A DNA stretch of 64,000 nt from Proteobacteria bacterium ST_bin11 (GCA_002083615.1 MSXO01000017.1:25304-89303); one strand, 5' to 3'. Shown: positions 1 through 9,731, counted from the first letter of the stretch. Program-made: numbers and translations. The notes: generated from the letters alone by a model not told the origin.

Positions 1-456
1 CTGATGGCGTGGTATGGCGATCCGGGCGCCGACTACCGCTATTCCGGGGTCGATCACCCAGCGTTACCATGGACCAGCGAACTGCAAACCTTAAGAACCG
101 AGGTCCAAGCGGCTTGCCAAACGCCGTTCAATAGTGTTTTAGCCAATCTGTATCGGGACGGTCGTGACTCGAGGGGTTGTCATGCCGATAACGAAAAGGA
201 ACTGGGGGAAAATCCGCTGATTGCGTCCCTGAGTTTCGGCGAGACCCGCTTGCTGCGCTTGCGCCACCCCCGCAGTCATACCACGCTGGATCTAAGACTA
301 AGTCACGGCGACTTGCTAGTCATGGCCGGCGAGTTACAACATCATTGGCGTCACGAACTACCAAAAACTCGCCAAGCCAAGCAAGCCCGTATTAATCTGA
401 CTTTTCGGCGGGTTCTGTCAACGCCCATTTCGCCCGCGCGATCCGCAATGCGTTAA
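1..456 (+). CDS. AlkB-like 2-oxoglutarate/Fe(II) dioxygenase, 5' truncated by window edge
   Basis: The frame is open to base 1, so the N-terminus lies outside the window; the ATG at 4 is probably internal. The protein resembles AlkB-type DNA/RNA dealkylases, which oxidatively remove alkyl groups from bases. Visible features are the iron ligands His and Asp in the segment GCHADNEKE, the distal His in HHWRHELPKT, and the 2-oxoglutarate-binding Arg region RINLTFRR near the C-terminus. Many relatives have a Trp directly before the His of the HxD pair; here it is Cys. The last 65 bases overlap the end of the convergent sulfatase-fold gene. The family is clear; substrate (DNA or RNA) cannot be told from sequence. 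Confidence 0.88.
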   Translation: MMAWYGDPGADYRYSGVDHPALPWTSELQTLRTEVQAACQTPFNSVLANLYRDGRDSRGCHADNEKELGENPLIASLSFGETRLLRLRHPRSHTTLDLRLSHGDLLVMAGELQHHWRHELPKTRQAKQARINLTFRRVLSTPISPARSAMR

Positions 457-2149
457 TTTTTTCTTCCAATAACTGTCTGACTGCCTGCTCGGCCGGTAGC
501 TTACTGATTACCCGGGTATTATCGCCATCGAGTTTGATAAGAAAGTCTTCGTTCTCGCCAAACACACTAACCCTATCCCGATTATCACCGCGTCGATGAA
601 TAATATATTTGGGCGGGGTTTTGGCGCTGCCGAGCAATAAGCCGTTCCAATCGGAATAACATTGTTTGCCAGTAAGCAACCCCTGCAGACTGTTGAAAAC
701 ATCAATTTGTTGATATTGGTTATTATCCACGCCAGGCGACCGTTCACCATCGGCAATGACCAAGGGCACTTTTGCCGACGCTTTATACTGACCGTATAAC
801 TCGACTTCGGCTTTCTTTAAAGGCGTCATCGAATGATGATCACCGACAATAATCAACACGCCCTTCTCAAAAAAACCCCGATCTTGTAGTTCCCGATAAA
901 ATCGACCCAGTTGCTTATCGGTATACATAATCGCCGCTGATTCGGATTTTTCCTTATTCTCTGGATTAATATAAGGATGATGACTACTAACGGTTTTAAT
1001 AAACATTAAAAATTTATTACTTTTATGTTTCTCAAATCGGTCCAAAGCTCTTAAATACAGTGCCTCATCCGGCGCGGCCTGAAAATGGAAGCGCTCCCAT
1101 TTATCGTATTCGGGCTGGTCGTGGCCTTCGATATAATCAAAACCCACGCTTTTTGCCCAGACACCGGTATTACCAAAGTCCAAATCGGCTGTTGTTAAAA
1201 ACTCGGACTCATAACCATATTTTTTTAAAATATTCGGTAGTGAGTCTTTTATATTATAAAAACTATAAAAAGACGTACCGCCGTCGTCGGTATAACTGGA
1301 CGGCGGATAGAGCGGTTGCAGGCCGGTCAACAGCGCCACTTCACCGTCTTCGGTGATAAAACCATTTGCGTAAAAACTCTTGAACGCTTGATGTTGGCTG
1401 GCAATTGCATCCAGATTGGGTGTCCAATCGTGAATGCCGGAGAAATACTGACTTTGATAAACAGAAAGCGATTCCACCATCAAAATAATAATATTTTTGG
1501 TTTGCGGCGATTGATTATGGCAGTTCATATTCTCTTGAAAGCGGAACGCATCCACATAAGCCGGACTATACTGAGCCGCCTCCGATAGTATGGTTAAATT
1601 ATAATCGATGACGTTTTTATAGATCCAGGCATGCGCGTACTTTTCGTTGTCGGCAAACCCGGCCGCCAACGGCAGAGCAAGAAGGCAGACAACAGGCCAC
1701 TTTTTAGAATACCGTTTTACTGATTGAAATCTTACCCATGAGAAATAAAAAGGTGCAGCCAAGATGAATAATGTAAGCGACAATATACCAATATCGCTTA
1801 AACCGTAAATTTGCTGAATGTATTTATAAGAATAATCGGCATATTTTATTGCGTCGCCCAAAGCCAAATGGGTATTAAAATTAACGATAATGAGGTAATC
1901 GACTATATAAACCGCGAACAAGAATAATGCCGCCAAGCGTAATAATGCTGCCAGCCAACGCATCATAGTCGGCAGAAACGACAAATACAGTAATAGCAAA
2001 ATTCCGAAATAAATCAGGGCATCGTTAAATAAAACCTGAGAAACCCCCAGCAAACGAGTTCCAGTATAATGATAAATAAAATCATCAACATACCAGCCTT
2101 TCAGCAGTAAAGGCGCAGCCAAAATAAGCAATAAAACAGTTTTGCCCAT
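392..2149 (-). CDS. LtaS/sulfatase-fold membrane enzyme (phosphoglycerol or phosphoethanolamine transferase-like)
   Basis: 585 residues. The first ~170 residues hold about five hydrophobic segments. The rest is an alkaline-phosphatase/sulfatase-type catalytic domain facing the periplasm. Supporting motifs are MVESLS near the domain start, the probable nucleophile region ITEDGEVALLTG, and the metal-binding stretch IIVGDHHSMTPL. Family members transfer phosphoglycerol or phosphoethanolamine onto envelope glycans or lipids. The gene stands alone on the minus strand and its 3' end overlaps the AlkB-like gene. Length fits LtaS-like proteins. The donor and acceptor are not deducible; opgB/opgE-like or eptA-like roles are alternatives. 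Confidence 0.8.
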   Translation of the reverse strand: MGKTVLLLILAAPLLLKGWYVDDFIYHYTGTRLLGVSQVLFNDALIYFGILLLLYLSFLPTMMRWLAALLRLAALFLFAVYIVDYLIIVNFNTHLALGDAIKYADYSYKYIQQIYGLSDIGILSLTLFILAAPFYFSWVRFQSVKRYSKKWPVVCLLALPLAAGFADNEKYAHAWIYKNVIDYNLTILSEAAQYSPAYVDAFRFQENMNCHNQSPQTKNIIILMVESLSVYQSQYFSGIHDWTPNLDAIASQHQAFKSFYANGFITEDGEVALLTGLQPLYPPSSYTDDGGTSFYSFYNIKDSLPNILKKYGYESEFLTTADLDFGNTGVWAKSVGFDYIEGHDQPEYDKWERFHFQAAPDEALYLRALDRFEKHKSNKFLMFIKTVSSHHPYINPENKEKSESAAIMYTDKQLGRFYRELQDRGFFEKGVLIIVGDHHSMTPLKKAEVELYGQYKASAKVPLVIADGERSPGVDNNQYQQIDVFNSLQGLLTGKQCYSDWNGLLLGSAKTPPKYIIHRRGDNRDRVSVFGENEDFLIKLDGDNTRVISKLPAEQAVRQLLEEKINALRIARAKWALTEPAEKSD

Positions 2150-2176
2150 GTTTGATAACAGTTGAAAGGGTTGCGA

Positions 2177-2704
2177 TTAACTGCGCGTCAACTGCAGGAA
2201 ATGAAAGATATCCACTTCAATCACACCAAAAGCGACGATCCACAACAGCGCATCGTAAGCATCCAGCCAAGCCGACTGCATCAGCCAAGCCACGACCATG
2301 CCGATTAAACCCACAAACACAGCGACGGTGATCAACCAAAACAGCTGCCGGTGTTGCGCCACCAAAGACGGCCATCGCACTTCCAATTCTAGCAATACGA
2401 TCAAGGCAAACCAGAGTAAGGAGTTGAGCACATCCAACCATTCGTTATCGCGAATATAGCTGCCGAACACCAAGGCAATCACCACAATCAAACCGTTCCT
2501 AACCGCACGCAAGGTTGTCTGATTAAACCGCGTGGCTTTGAGGGTCTCCAGCTCGAACATCACCAACAATACCACCCAAACCAAGGCATCAACCGCACTG
2601 GTCATCGTATCTAAGGTGGCATAAATACCGATATTCAAAGTCAACAAGGCCAATATCGCCAATTTGAATTTGGGGTAAGCAAGCAAGAATTGGGCGTTGG
2701 GCAT
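2177..2704 (-). CDS. Multi-pass membrane protein of unknown function
   Basis: 175 residues with about five or six hydrophobic segments separated by short loops that carry paired acidic residues (for example ELETLKATR and ELEVRWPS). The repeated pattern of a hydrophobic helix ending in a Leu-Trp-plus-acidic motif suggests an internal duplication. I do not recognise the family. It lies 27 bases upstream of the sulfatase-fold gene on the same strand and may be co-transcribed with it. Confidence 0.7.
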   Translation of the reverse strand: MPNAQFLLAYPKFKLAILALLTLNIGIYATLDTMTSAVDALVWVVLLVMFELETLKATRFNQTTLRAVRNGLIVVIALVFGSYIRDNEWLDVLNSLLWFALIVLLELEVRWPSLVAQHRQLFWLITVAVFVGLIGMVVAWLMQSAWLDAYDALLWIVAFGVIEVDIFHFLQLTRS

Positions 2705-2828
2705 AATTGAAAATTGAAGTGAGATGCCTGCTAAAAACCCAAACTATTTGTAAAGGGCTAGCGAAGAGTAGCATTTGAGACCATGAAGACAGCCAAATGG
2801 CTGGCCGTCGTCACGGTCAGTTTGAGGA

Positions 2829-3224
2829 CTAATTAACGAAACAGGCTTTTTCGGCTTCAGCGTCTGCTTCTTTCAGCTTGGTGCGCAAGTCCTTGGACTG
2901 TTTGGGATCGCGAAAGGCGGCGCCGGCTTCGCCTGGGGTTTTTTGCATCTGGGTAAACGTTTTGGCTGATTCGAATTCTTCGAAACTCAGCTTTTCGGCA
3001 ATTTTGTCGATCTTGCAGCCACAGGCGTATTGGCTGATATACGTCAAGCCGCCGTGTTTGGCGACGCATTCCAATACATATTCGACGCGATCACGGGTGG
3101 GATAATCGTTGACCATTACCGTCGGTTCGCTGGCAGCAGCTTCGGGCTTTGAGTTTTCCTGGGTAGTTGCGCAACCACTTAGCAGCGCGAAAACAGCGAA
3201 AGTGGAAAATAGTGAATTTTTCAT
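2829..3224 (-). CDS. Small putative lipoprotein, cysteine-containing, unknown function
   Basis: 131 residues. The N-terminus is a short signal peptide ending in LSGC, a good lipobox, so the mature protein should be a lipid-anchored envelope protein starting at Cys18. The mature part carries four further cysteines (ECVAKHGG, QYACGCKID, KACFVN) that could form disulfides or bind a ligand. No family recognised. It precedes another small lipoprotein-like gene in the same orientation (27 bases between them). Confidence 0.7.
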   Translation of the reverse strand: MKNSLFSTFAVFALLSGCATTQENSKPEAAASEPTVMVNDYPTRDRVEYVLECVAKHGGLTYISQYACGCKIDKIAEKLSFEEFESAKTFTQMQKTPGEAGAAFRDPKQSKDLRTKLKEADAEAEKACFVN

Positions 3225-3251
3225 GATGCTCGGTTGTTATCGTTATAGGAT

Positions 3252-3710
3252 TTATTGTTCGGCGGCGAAGTCGACAATCTGTTGCAACTGCGGGTTCATT
3301 TCCTTGGCGAATTTATTCAAGGCCGGATTGCCGGTATCTTCAGGCAGTAGATGCGTTCTGACGATGGTTTTACCTTCGAATTGGTAGGTCACCACATTAC
3401 ATGGCATATACGCTATGGCGTGCGGGGTGATGTCCAACACAAGCTTGGCCTGCGTGAGGTTACAGAACTGTACGGTATCGTATTCTGGAAAATTCGTAGC
3501 ACCTCTATCACGGATTACCTTCCCCACCCGGCTATGGCCGGTGATGCGAAAGTTATGTTCGGCAATCGCCACCTCCAGTTCCGCTAAGACTTCGTCGTAA
3601 GGTTTTGTGGTTTCCACCTGGTAATACGTGACTTCTTCGGTATGCAGAGACTGCGCGGCACAACTTGCAATCAACGGCAGGCTTGCGAAAATGACCAGAC
3701 TTTTTAACAT
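3252..3710 (-). CDS. DUF302-like putative lipoprotein
   Basis: 152 residues with a signal peptide ending in LIASC, so probably lipid-anchored at Cys17. The segment ETTKPYDEVLAELEVAIAEHNF, followed by a conserved-looking core FCNLTQAKLVLDITP and IAYMPCNVVTYQFEGKTIV, matches the layout of DUF302 proteins, which occur in envelope or sulfur-related contexts without a settled function. The gene diverges from mobA with only 17 bases between the two starts, so their promoters must overlap the coding ends. Confidence 0.75.
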   Translation of the reverse strand: MLKSLVIFASLPLIASCAAQSLHTEEVTYYQVETTKPYDEVLAELEVAIAEHNFRITGHSRVGKVIRDRGATNFPEYDTVQFCNLTQAKLVLDITPHAIAYMPCNVVTYQFEGKTIVRTHLLPEDTGNPALNKFAKEMNPQLQQIVDFAAEQ

Positions 3711-3727
3711 CGAGAAAGCTTACCATC

Positions 3728-4333
3728 ATGAGCGGGCAAAACAAAGTAAGCGGCGTAGTGCTGGCTGGCGGCAAGGCACGGCGCATGCAAGAGCAAGACA
3801 AGGGCTTGATCCTATGCAATAACCGGCCCTTGGTCAGTTACGCGTTGGCGGCCATGAAGCCACTGGTCGACGAGCTGTTGATCAGCGCCAATCGCAATCA
3901 AGACCGCTACGGGCAATGGGCGTACCCGGTCATCAGCGATGCCGAACAGACCTTCGACGGCCCGCTGGCCGGTATTTTAGCCGCGATGCATGCCGCAAAA
4001 CATTCTGTATTACTGATAGCACCGTGCGACTCCCCATTAATTGACACCGTCCATTTACAACGTTTGCTAGAGGCCTTAGTAACACAGGAAGCGGACATCG
4101 CCGTGGCCTTTGACGGCGAGCGCTTACATCCGGTATTTGCCGCGCTTCGAACCGAGCTACAAACTGATTTGCAGGCTTATCTGCTTAGGGGCGAACGCAA
4201 GTTACAGCAGTGGTTTCAGCGACATCTGACAATCCAAGTCGACTTCAGCGACACGCCGCACATCTTCGTCAACATCAATACGCCAGCTGAATTGTTAGCG
4301 GTGGAGCAATCTTTAGCAGGACGCTTGACTTGA
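3728..4333 (+). CDS. mobA: Molybdenum cofactor guanylyltransferase MobA
   Basis: 201 residues. MobA transfers GMP from GTP to molybdopterin-Mo to make the guanine-dinucleotide cofactor used by DMSO-reductase-family enzymes in the cytoplasm. The N-terminal nucleotide-binding motif VVLAGGKARRM...DKGL is present, with the middle positions (QEQ) less conserved than the usual GG. A PCDSPL motif (residues ~97-102) matches the metal/GTP site. Length agrees with the family (~195). It is convergent with the CheB/CheR fusion, 20 bases apart. Confidence 0.93.
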   Translation: MSGQNKVSGVVLAGGKARRMQEQDKGLILCNNRPLVSYALAAMKPLVDELLISANRNQDRYGQWAYPVISDAEQTFDGPLAGILAAMHAAKHSVLLIAPCDSPLIDTVHLQRLLEALVTQEADIAVAFDGERLHPVFAALRTELQTDLQAYLLRGERKLQQWFQRHLTIQVDFSDTPHIFVNINTPAELLAVEQSLAGRLT

Positions 4334-4353
4334 TCGCCGGAAGATTTCCCCGC

Positions 4354-7300
4354 TCAGTGCACCGCTTTTTCACTGCTGACAATCAACAAAGCCTCTCCAG
4401 ATCGGTTGCCTAACACAGTGGCATGCATGCGCACCGGGATAATTTTTTTGTCCTTGGTGACGCGTTTGGTCTTGATACTTTTCACCCCGCCACCGGCAAT
4501 TAGTTCTTGAATAAGTTGTTGCGTAATGGCGCGCTCGTCGTCGGATACAATCTCCGCAAACGCCATACTGGCCGCATCCAGACTATCCCAACCATACAGG
4601 GTTTCAGCGCCCTTGTTCCAAGCCGTAATTTTGCCCGACACCTCAAACAAGATGATCGCTTCATCGGTGTCCATGACTATCGTCGCCAGCTTTTGCAAAC
4701 AGTTCAAACACTCCTGCTTCTCAACTTGATGTTGATGAACGTAGTCGCGCTCGGTTAAAGCGATTAACTCCCGGTTGGAATTTTCGGCCTGGAAAACACA
4801 GGCGGATGCGGAGACATGCACCACTTTGCCGGATTTGGTCAGGCGCTTGGCTTGAAAGGACGGCAAGGTGTTACCGAGCTTTAAGTTGTTCAAACCTTGT
4901 TTGGCAAAATACTTTTCTTCGTCCGGGATCAGATTATAAAAATTCATCCCCAGCGCGTCCTGCGCCGACCAACCATAGAGTTTTTCAGCGGCATGATTCC
5001 AGGTAACAATGTTACCGTCAGGTTCAAGCAACGTAATAGCATCGTTGGAGAACTGCACAAACTTGGCCAACCTGAGCGTTTCTTGTTCCTCGCGCTTATG
5101 CAACTCCAACTGCGCATTTTTCAGCTGATTGATGTCCACAAACGTCAGAATCACGCCGGCGTTGACTTTGGCTGAGACCACGTAAGGTATAACGCGCAAC
5201 AAATACCAGGTGCCGTTTTCGAGCTGGATTTCCTGATCGAAACAGTTATGTCGATCGTTGACGCTTTTTACCACTGAAATAACGTCGATATTTTTTATGG
5301 TGTGGGTTAAATGATAAAACGGTCGACCAAGATCGGTTTCCAAAATATGGAATATCGACTGTAGTTTGGGGGTGAACCGCCTGATATCCAGATTCTCGTC
5401 TAAAAACAGGGTAGCGATATTGGTGCTGTTAAATAAATTGTCTAAGTCGTTATTCAATAAAGTTAGCTCGACTATCTTGCCCTGATGTTCGGCATTGACC
5501 GTGTAAAGCTCTTCGTTAACCGATTGCAATTCCTCGTTGGTGCTCTGCAATTCCTCGTTACTCGCCAACAATTCTTCGTTGGTGGCCTGCAACTCCTCGT
5601 TCGAGGTTTCCAACTCTTCCACCGTGGCTTGCAGATTCTCACGAGTAAACTGTAGCTCTTGTTCCAGATCGATGATCCGCTGTTTGGCGTCTAAATTGAC
5701 GTCATACACCAAGGTCTCGGCCTCGCTGAAGCAGGAAGGATCAACGGTCTCGGTGATCATAGCCGCCACCAATATTTCTTGGCCTTTCTTACCGGGCAGG
5801 GGTTTAAACTGCAGTCGGAATGTTCGCAGGCTATCCTGCTCTCTAACCCGGATGTTGGACAATACAATTTCGTTATTGGCTTTTAAGGCTTTTTGAATAC
5901 CTGTGGAAATAGGGATCGATAAATCTTTTTTAACAATTTTACTGACATTACTCACCAGCTTACCGCTGGGATAACTCAAATAATCCTTGGAATCGCCAAA
6001 AATATGGGATATTTCCATATTCTCATTGATTATCATCGTAAACGGTAATACATCATTGGATATTGCTCTGATAAACCGATCCAATACTCTCTCCTCCTGA
6101 CCACTAAGAATATTCGATGGCCGGATGGAGGTCGGATAAGGCGTATAACTCATCAAAGCCCCGGGGGATGCCGTAAAACCTAGGGACTTATACTTGCCTT
6201 TAGAGCGATATAATTTCGATTTAGCACTGGCGACATCAAAAAACTCACCCATATCGCCTATAGTTTCGCTGGTACCCAACACCAACAAACCTTCTTTCAC
6301 TAAAGAAAAATTAAATAATTCCAATATTTTCTTTTGCAACACTGGCTGCAAGTAAATCAACACGTTTCGACAGCTAAGTATATGGATATTGGTGAACGGC
6401 GGATCCTTAATCAAATTATGTTGAGCGAATACCACCATTTCCCGAATTTTTTGACTGACTTGAAAGTAATCTTCACGGCGAATGAAATATTTTGAAAGCA
6501 GCTTGGGTGGTATATCCGCGATAATACTTTCCGGATATTTACCGTTACTGGCCTTCTCGATTGCCATCAGATCAACATCGGTCGCAAAAATCTTCACCCG
6601 GAAATAATGACCTGAATACTCTCTATATTCTGATAACAACATGGCCAGAGAATAGGCTTCCTCACCGGTCGAACACGCAGTCACCCAAACGCGCAGTTCG
6701 TCGTCTTGTAATAACTTAACCACTTTTTTTAACCAATGTTCGCGAATATCATCAAACACATGCTCGTCGCGGAAAAAACTGGTTACCCCTATCAGCAATT
6801 CTTGAAACAGAATCAAAACTTCGTGAGGATTTGTTTGCAATAAGTTTAAATACTCAGATATATCTTTTAAATGGTTAATCGATATGCGCCGTTCAATCCG
6901 CCTAATAACGGTATTGGGTTTATAAAAGGTAAAATCGATTTTGCACTTTTCCCGAAGAATCGAAAAAATTCGATTGATATCGCTATCGTCGGTAGCGACG
7001 ATATTTTTTTCCTGCAAGGTGGCGTAGGGATGCTTAACGAAGGCCAACAGTTGATCTGGCATCCTCTCTGGGGGCAAACTAAAGTCCGCCAAACCCGTCG
7101 CAAAAGCATTTTTGGGCATACCATCGAATTTGGCGGAGTTTTCGTCCTGCACCATCACCATGCCGCCAAATTCCTTGATCGAGCGAATGCCGCGCGTGCC
7201 GTCACTCCCGGTGCCCGACAAAATAATCCCGACGGCCAGTTCTTTAGCATCCTCGCTTAATGAGCGCAAAAATATATCGATCGGCAAATTGATGCCTTTG

Positions 7301-7617
7301 CTGGGATCTTGCTCGGCCAGCAAAAGTTGATTGTGAAAAACGGTGACGTTTTTTCGGGGCGGGATCAAATAGACAGTGTCTCGTTCGATTTTCATGCCGT
7401 CCTCAATACGCTTTACCGGCATGGGAGTGTGCTTAGACAACAACTCCGCCATCAAACTTTTATATTGCGGTGACAAATGCTGTATCACTACAAACGACAA
7501 GCCGCTATTGGCAGGCATATTCTTAAAAAATGCCTCAATCGCTTCCAAGCCTCCGGCAGACGCACCTATCCCTACAACGTACTGCGGAGGCACTTTTACA
7601 GTTTTTTCATTATCCAT
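4354..7617 (-). CDS. CheB-CheR fusion with coiled coil and PAS domains
   Basis: 1087 residues. Residues ~12-195 form a CheB methylesterase domain with the catalytic triad Ser20 (GASAGG), His47 (IQHLSP) and Asp139 (GTGSDG). Residues ~215-480 form a CheR methyltransferase with the SAM-binding motif ACSTGEEAYS and CRNVLIYL. Then comes a long Glu/Leu coiled coil (~650-735) made of ELQ-T/S-NEE repeats, and two or three PAS domains to the C-terminus. No receiver domain precedes CheB. Such fusions modify chemoreceptors or chemosensory-like signalling complexes. No che operon is adjacent; the small PAS gene upstream (81 bases away, same strand) may be a partner. Confidence 0.93.
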   Translation of the reverse strand: MDNEKTVKVPPQYVVGIGASAGGLEAIEAFFKNMPANSGLSFVVIQHLSPQYKSLMAELLSKHTPMPVKRIEDGMKIERDTVYLIPPRKNVTVFHNQLLLAEQDPSKGINLPIDIFLRSLSEDAKELAVGIILSGTGSDGTRGIRSIKEFGGMVMVQDENSAKFDGMPKNAFATGLADFSLPPERMPDQLLAFVKHPYATLQEKNIVATDDSDINRIFSILREKCKIDFTFYKPNTVIRRIERRISINHLKDISEYLNLLQTNPHEVLILFQELLIGVTSFFRDEHVFDDIREHWLKKVVKLLQDDELRVWVTACSTGEEAYSLAMLLSEYREYSGHYFRVKIFATDVDLMAIEKASNGKYPESIIADIPPKLLSKYFIRREDYFQVSQKIREMVVFAQHNLIKDPPFTNIHILSCRNVLIYLQPVLQKKILELFNFSLVKEGLLVLGTSETIGDMGEFFDVASAKSKLYRSKGKYKSLGFTASPGALMSYTPYPTSIRPSNILSGQEERVLDRFIRAISNDVLPFTMIINENMEISHIFGDSKDYLSYPSGKLVSNVSKIVKKDLSIPISTGIQKALKANNEIVLSNIRVREQDSLRTFRLQFKPLPGKKGQEILVAAMITETVDPSCFSEAETLVYDVNLDAKQRIIDLEQELQFTRENLQATVEELETSNEELQATNEELLASNEELQSTNEELQSVNEELYTVNAEHQGKIVELTLLNNDLDNLFNSTNIATLFLDENLDIRRFTPKLQSIFHILETDLGRPFYHLTHTIKNIDVISVVKSVNDRHNCFDQEIQLENGTWYLLRVIPYVVSAKVNAGVILTFVDINQLKNAQLELHKREEQETLRLAKFVQFSNDAITLLEPDGNIVTWNHAAEKLYGWSAQDALGMNFYNLIPDEEKYFAKQGLNNLKLGNTLPSFQAKRLTKSGKVVHVSASACVFQAENSNRELIALTERDYVHQHQVEKQECLNCLQKLATIVMDTDEAIILFEVSGKITAWNKGAETLYGWDSLDAASMAFAEIVSDDERAITQQLIQELIAGGGVKSIKTKRVTKDKKIIPVRMHATVLGNRSGEALLIVSSEKAVH

Positions 7618-7697
7618 AAAACCATGTTATTTAATATCAATCGTTTAAATTAAAAAAGCCTTTGGACAACTTTAAATACAATGCCGAAATAGATTGA

Positions 7698-8282
7698 TCA
7701 AGGTTTGTTCGCGCCTGTTATCACATCGCTAATATTGGTGACTGTGACGATCAATTTGCGCGACTTCAAATCAAATGACTCACTGGCCGTATCATTACCA
7801 TCATCCGCGTTACCTTTAACAAACGCCGGAAAAGGTATGTTTTTATCCCCTTGTAAACGCAACTGTAAACTTTTGTTGGCCGGAGCTTTGAAAAAAGCGT
7901 CAAAACGGTGGATAAATATATTCTTGTCTTCTTCGAAAATAACTTTTGAAAAATGCGTTTTCTGCAATTTACTAGCTTTATAGCCCAACATGTCCGCAAA
8001 CGTATGATTTGCTTGTTCTATAAAACCTTGATAGTCCAAAGTTAAAATACCAATGGGCACGCAGTGATAAGTAAAATTTAACTTATTATTTAGTCTTGAT
8101 AATTCAAGTTGCGCTTTTTGCAGCTCTTCATTCTGCATTTGCAACTCAATTTGGTAAACTTGTAAATCGTAAAATAAACGCTGAATTTCGTCTGGTGTTA
8201 TACTACTGATTTCTTGAGGCGTAAAATCTATGATTTTCTCCGCCATTTCTTTTAATTTAGCAGCATGAGAATCTAATGTCAT
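7698..8282 (-). CDS. Small single-PAS sensory protein with coiled coil
   Basis: 194 residues. The first ~70 residues are a Leu/Glu-rich helix (LQMQNEELQKAQLELSRL) like the coiled coils that precede PAS domains; residues ~72-185 look like one PAS domain (GILTLDYQGFIEQANHTFADMLG). There is no output domain. It sits just upstream of the CheB-CheR-PAS fusion in the same orientation, and its coiled-coil composition resembles that protein's, so the two may act together. That pairing is inference. Confidence 0.8.
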   Translation of the reverse strand: MTLDSHAAKLKEMAEKIIDFTPQEISSITPDEIQRLFYDLQVYQIELQMQNEELQKAQLELSRLNNKLNFTYHCVPIGILTLDYQGFIEQANHTFADMLGYKASKLQKTHFSKVIFEEDKNIFIHRFDAFFKAPANKSLQLRLQGDKNIPFPAFVKGNADDGNDTASESFDLKSRKLIVTVTNISDVITGANKP

Positions 8283-8741
8283 AATGGCACTTCCTTATTT
8301 ATCTATAATAATTTTTGAACAAACTCGCGAGAAAACCCTAATCCCCACGATTTTTACTCCCTATCGATTCGTCCACTTAACTTCTACCGTCTTCGGATTT
8401 TACCGATACCTTGCTGACAATTTACTCGCTTGAAACATACTGAGTTAGCTCCAAGTAACTGGGACACCCAGTGGGTCGAGATTGTAATACAGTTTATATG
8501 CTTGAACACTTGATACTTGGTTTTCAAGGGCAGATAACCCTGCTTTTTATCTGGATAACTTATTTCAAACAGCCGAATAGGCCTCTTAGCCCACACTCCC
8601 GAAACAATCATGTCGGAGTTTTTCGCGAATAATCTGCGGTGGCAAATAGTGAAAATTTGCAGCGCGATGCTATGACAACTAAAGGTTGTGTTATTTCCGC
8701 CGCATTATGCTAACGTGAAATTTTTTTTGCTTGGAACCACA
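8283..8741. other. 459-base stretch without a convincing gene
   Basis: Both flanking genes point outward. A 75-codon minus-strand open frame (8384-8611) has no recognisable domain and no good ribosome site, and I do not call it. No strong hairpin, tRNA or repeat is visible. Promoters of both flanking genes must lie here. Confidence 0.5.
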
Positions 8742-9680
8742 ATGAAACGATCCACTCTCGCTATCGTTCTGACAGTATGTACGCCGGTTATTTTTATCCA
8801 GCCAGCCTTGGCAATCACAACACCAGCAGAGCAGGACAAATTGCGCATCCATACCAGTCTGCCCAGAAGAACCACCGATGCTCTGTTTTCTTACACAGCG
8901 GAATGGCGTATCGATGACGGGGAGTTGTACCGCTCTACAGGCTTGAGTTTTCTAAATGCGCATAAATTTGATGAGGCAACGCCGCCTCACGCGGTCACAA
9001 AAAAATTGCTAACGTCAATGAAGGACGGCATGATCCAACTCGACCCGAATTGGCGCGGTATCACTATTACTCAGCCTCCGGAGCAAGCGGAATTGATCAT
9101 CGCCAACAAAAGCGGTTATTCGTTAACGACTGTAACGGTCAGAGACTATAGCAACCAAGGCTTGCGTTTCGATCTTGCCGATAAGCACTTTAACGCCGAC
9201 GGCGTGCAAGTAGCACTTGATTTGGTGTTCAGTGCGGATGTTGAATATTTGGACGGCTTTACCTCGAAGAAAGCCCTAACCGCCTCGCAAGGCGAAATCG
9301 AGATTAAGATAGATGACCAAAAACCGATTCATATTAAAACCGACGGCAAAACCACTCGCGAACTAGAGCAAGAAATAGCCAAGCAATTAAGTATTGCTCA
9401 ACTTGCTGAAACCCCGCTCTACCCAGGCATGGTGAGCAACGATACTCGCAACAACAAGCCATTTGATGGCAGCGAATTACAATTCTTAAATCTTGCCGCC
9501 AAGTCGATTGTCATTGACATCACCGACCCGGCCTTAGGCGTACTCGCGAAATTTAAGTTTAAGGACGAGAATCATTCGGTCAAAGTCGTTGAACCGCGTT
9601 TCATGCTGGGTGCATTGGCTTTGACAGTGCTTTTGGCCATTGTGTATTTTCGGCGCAAAAACCAGCAGAAATCGAAATAA
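8742..9680 (+). CDS. Secreted protein with C-terminal membrane helix, unknown function
   Basis: 312 residues from the ATG at 8742, chosen because it begins a clean signal peptide (MKRSTLAIVLTVCTPVIF...ALA); an upstream ATG at 8688 in the same frame would mask it. The mature domain is mainly beta-rich and hydrophilic. The C-terminus has a hydrophobic helix followed by RRKNQQKSK, so the protein is probably anchored in the inner membrane with most of it outside. This tripartite tail resembles sorting-signal architecture, but I see no PEP or similar motif. Family not recognised. Confidence 0.7.
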   Translation: MKRSTLAIVLTVCTPVIFIQPALAITTPAEQDKLRIHTSLPRRTTDALFSYTAEWRIDDGELYRSTGLSFLNAHKFDEATPPHAVTKKLLTSMKDGMIQLDPNWRGITITQPPEQAELIIANKSGYSLTTVTVRDYSNQGLRFDLADKHFNADGVQVALDLVFSADVEYLDGFTSKKALTASQGEIEIKIDDQKPIHIKTDGKTTRELEQEIAKQLSIAQLAETPLYPGMVSNDTRNNKPFDGSELQFLNLAAKSIVIDITDPALGVLAKFKFKDENHSVKVVEPRFMLGALALTVLLAIVYFRRKNQQKSK

Positions 9681-9693
9681 CGATATTGATACC

Positions 9694-9723
9694 CGGGTGG
9701 TTGCTAGCACACGCCGCCACCCG
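9694..9723. terminator. Hairpin between convergent genes
   Basis: CGGGTGG (9694-9700) pairs perfectly with CCACCCG (9717-9723) across a 16-base loop, exactly between two convergent coding regions. No long T-run follows, so termination strength is uncertain. Confidence 0.4.
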
Positions 9724-9731
9724 AAGATTAA

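Noticed and set aside
8384..8611. 75-codon minus-strand frame in the gap after the PAS gene
   Set aside because: No domain, poor ribosome site, composition not protein-like.
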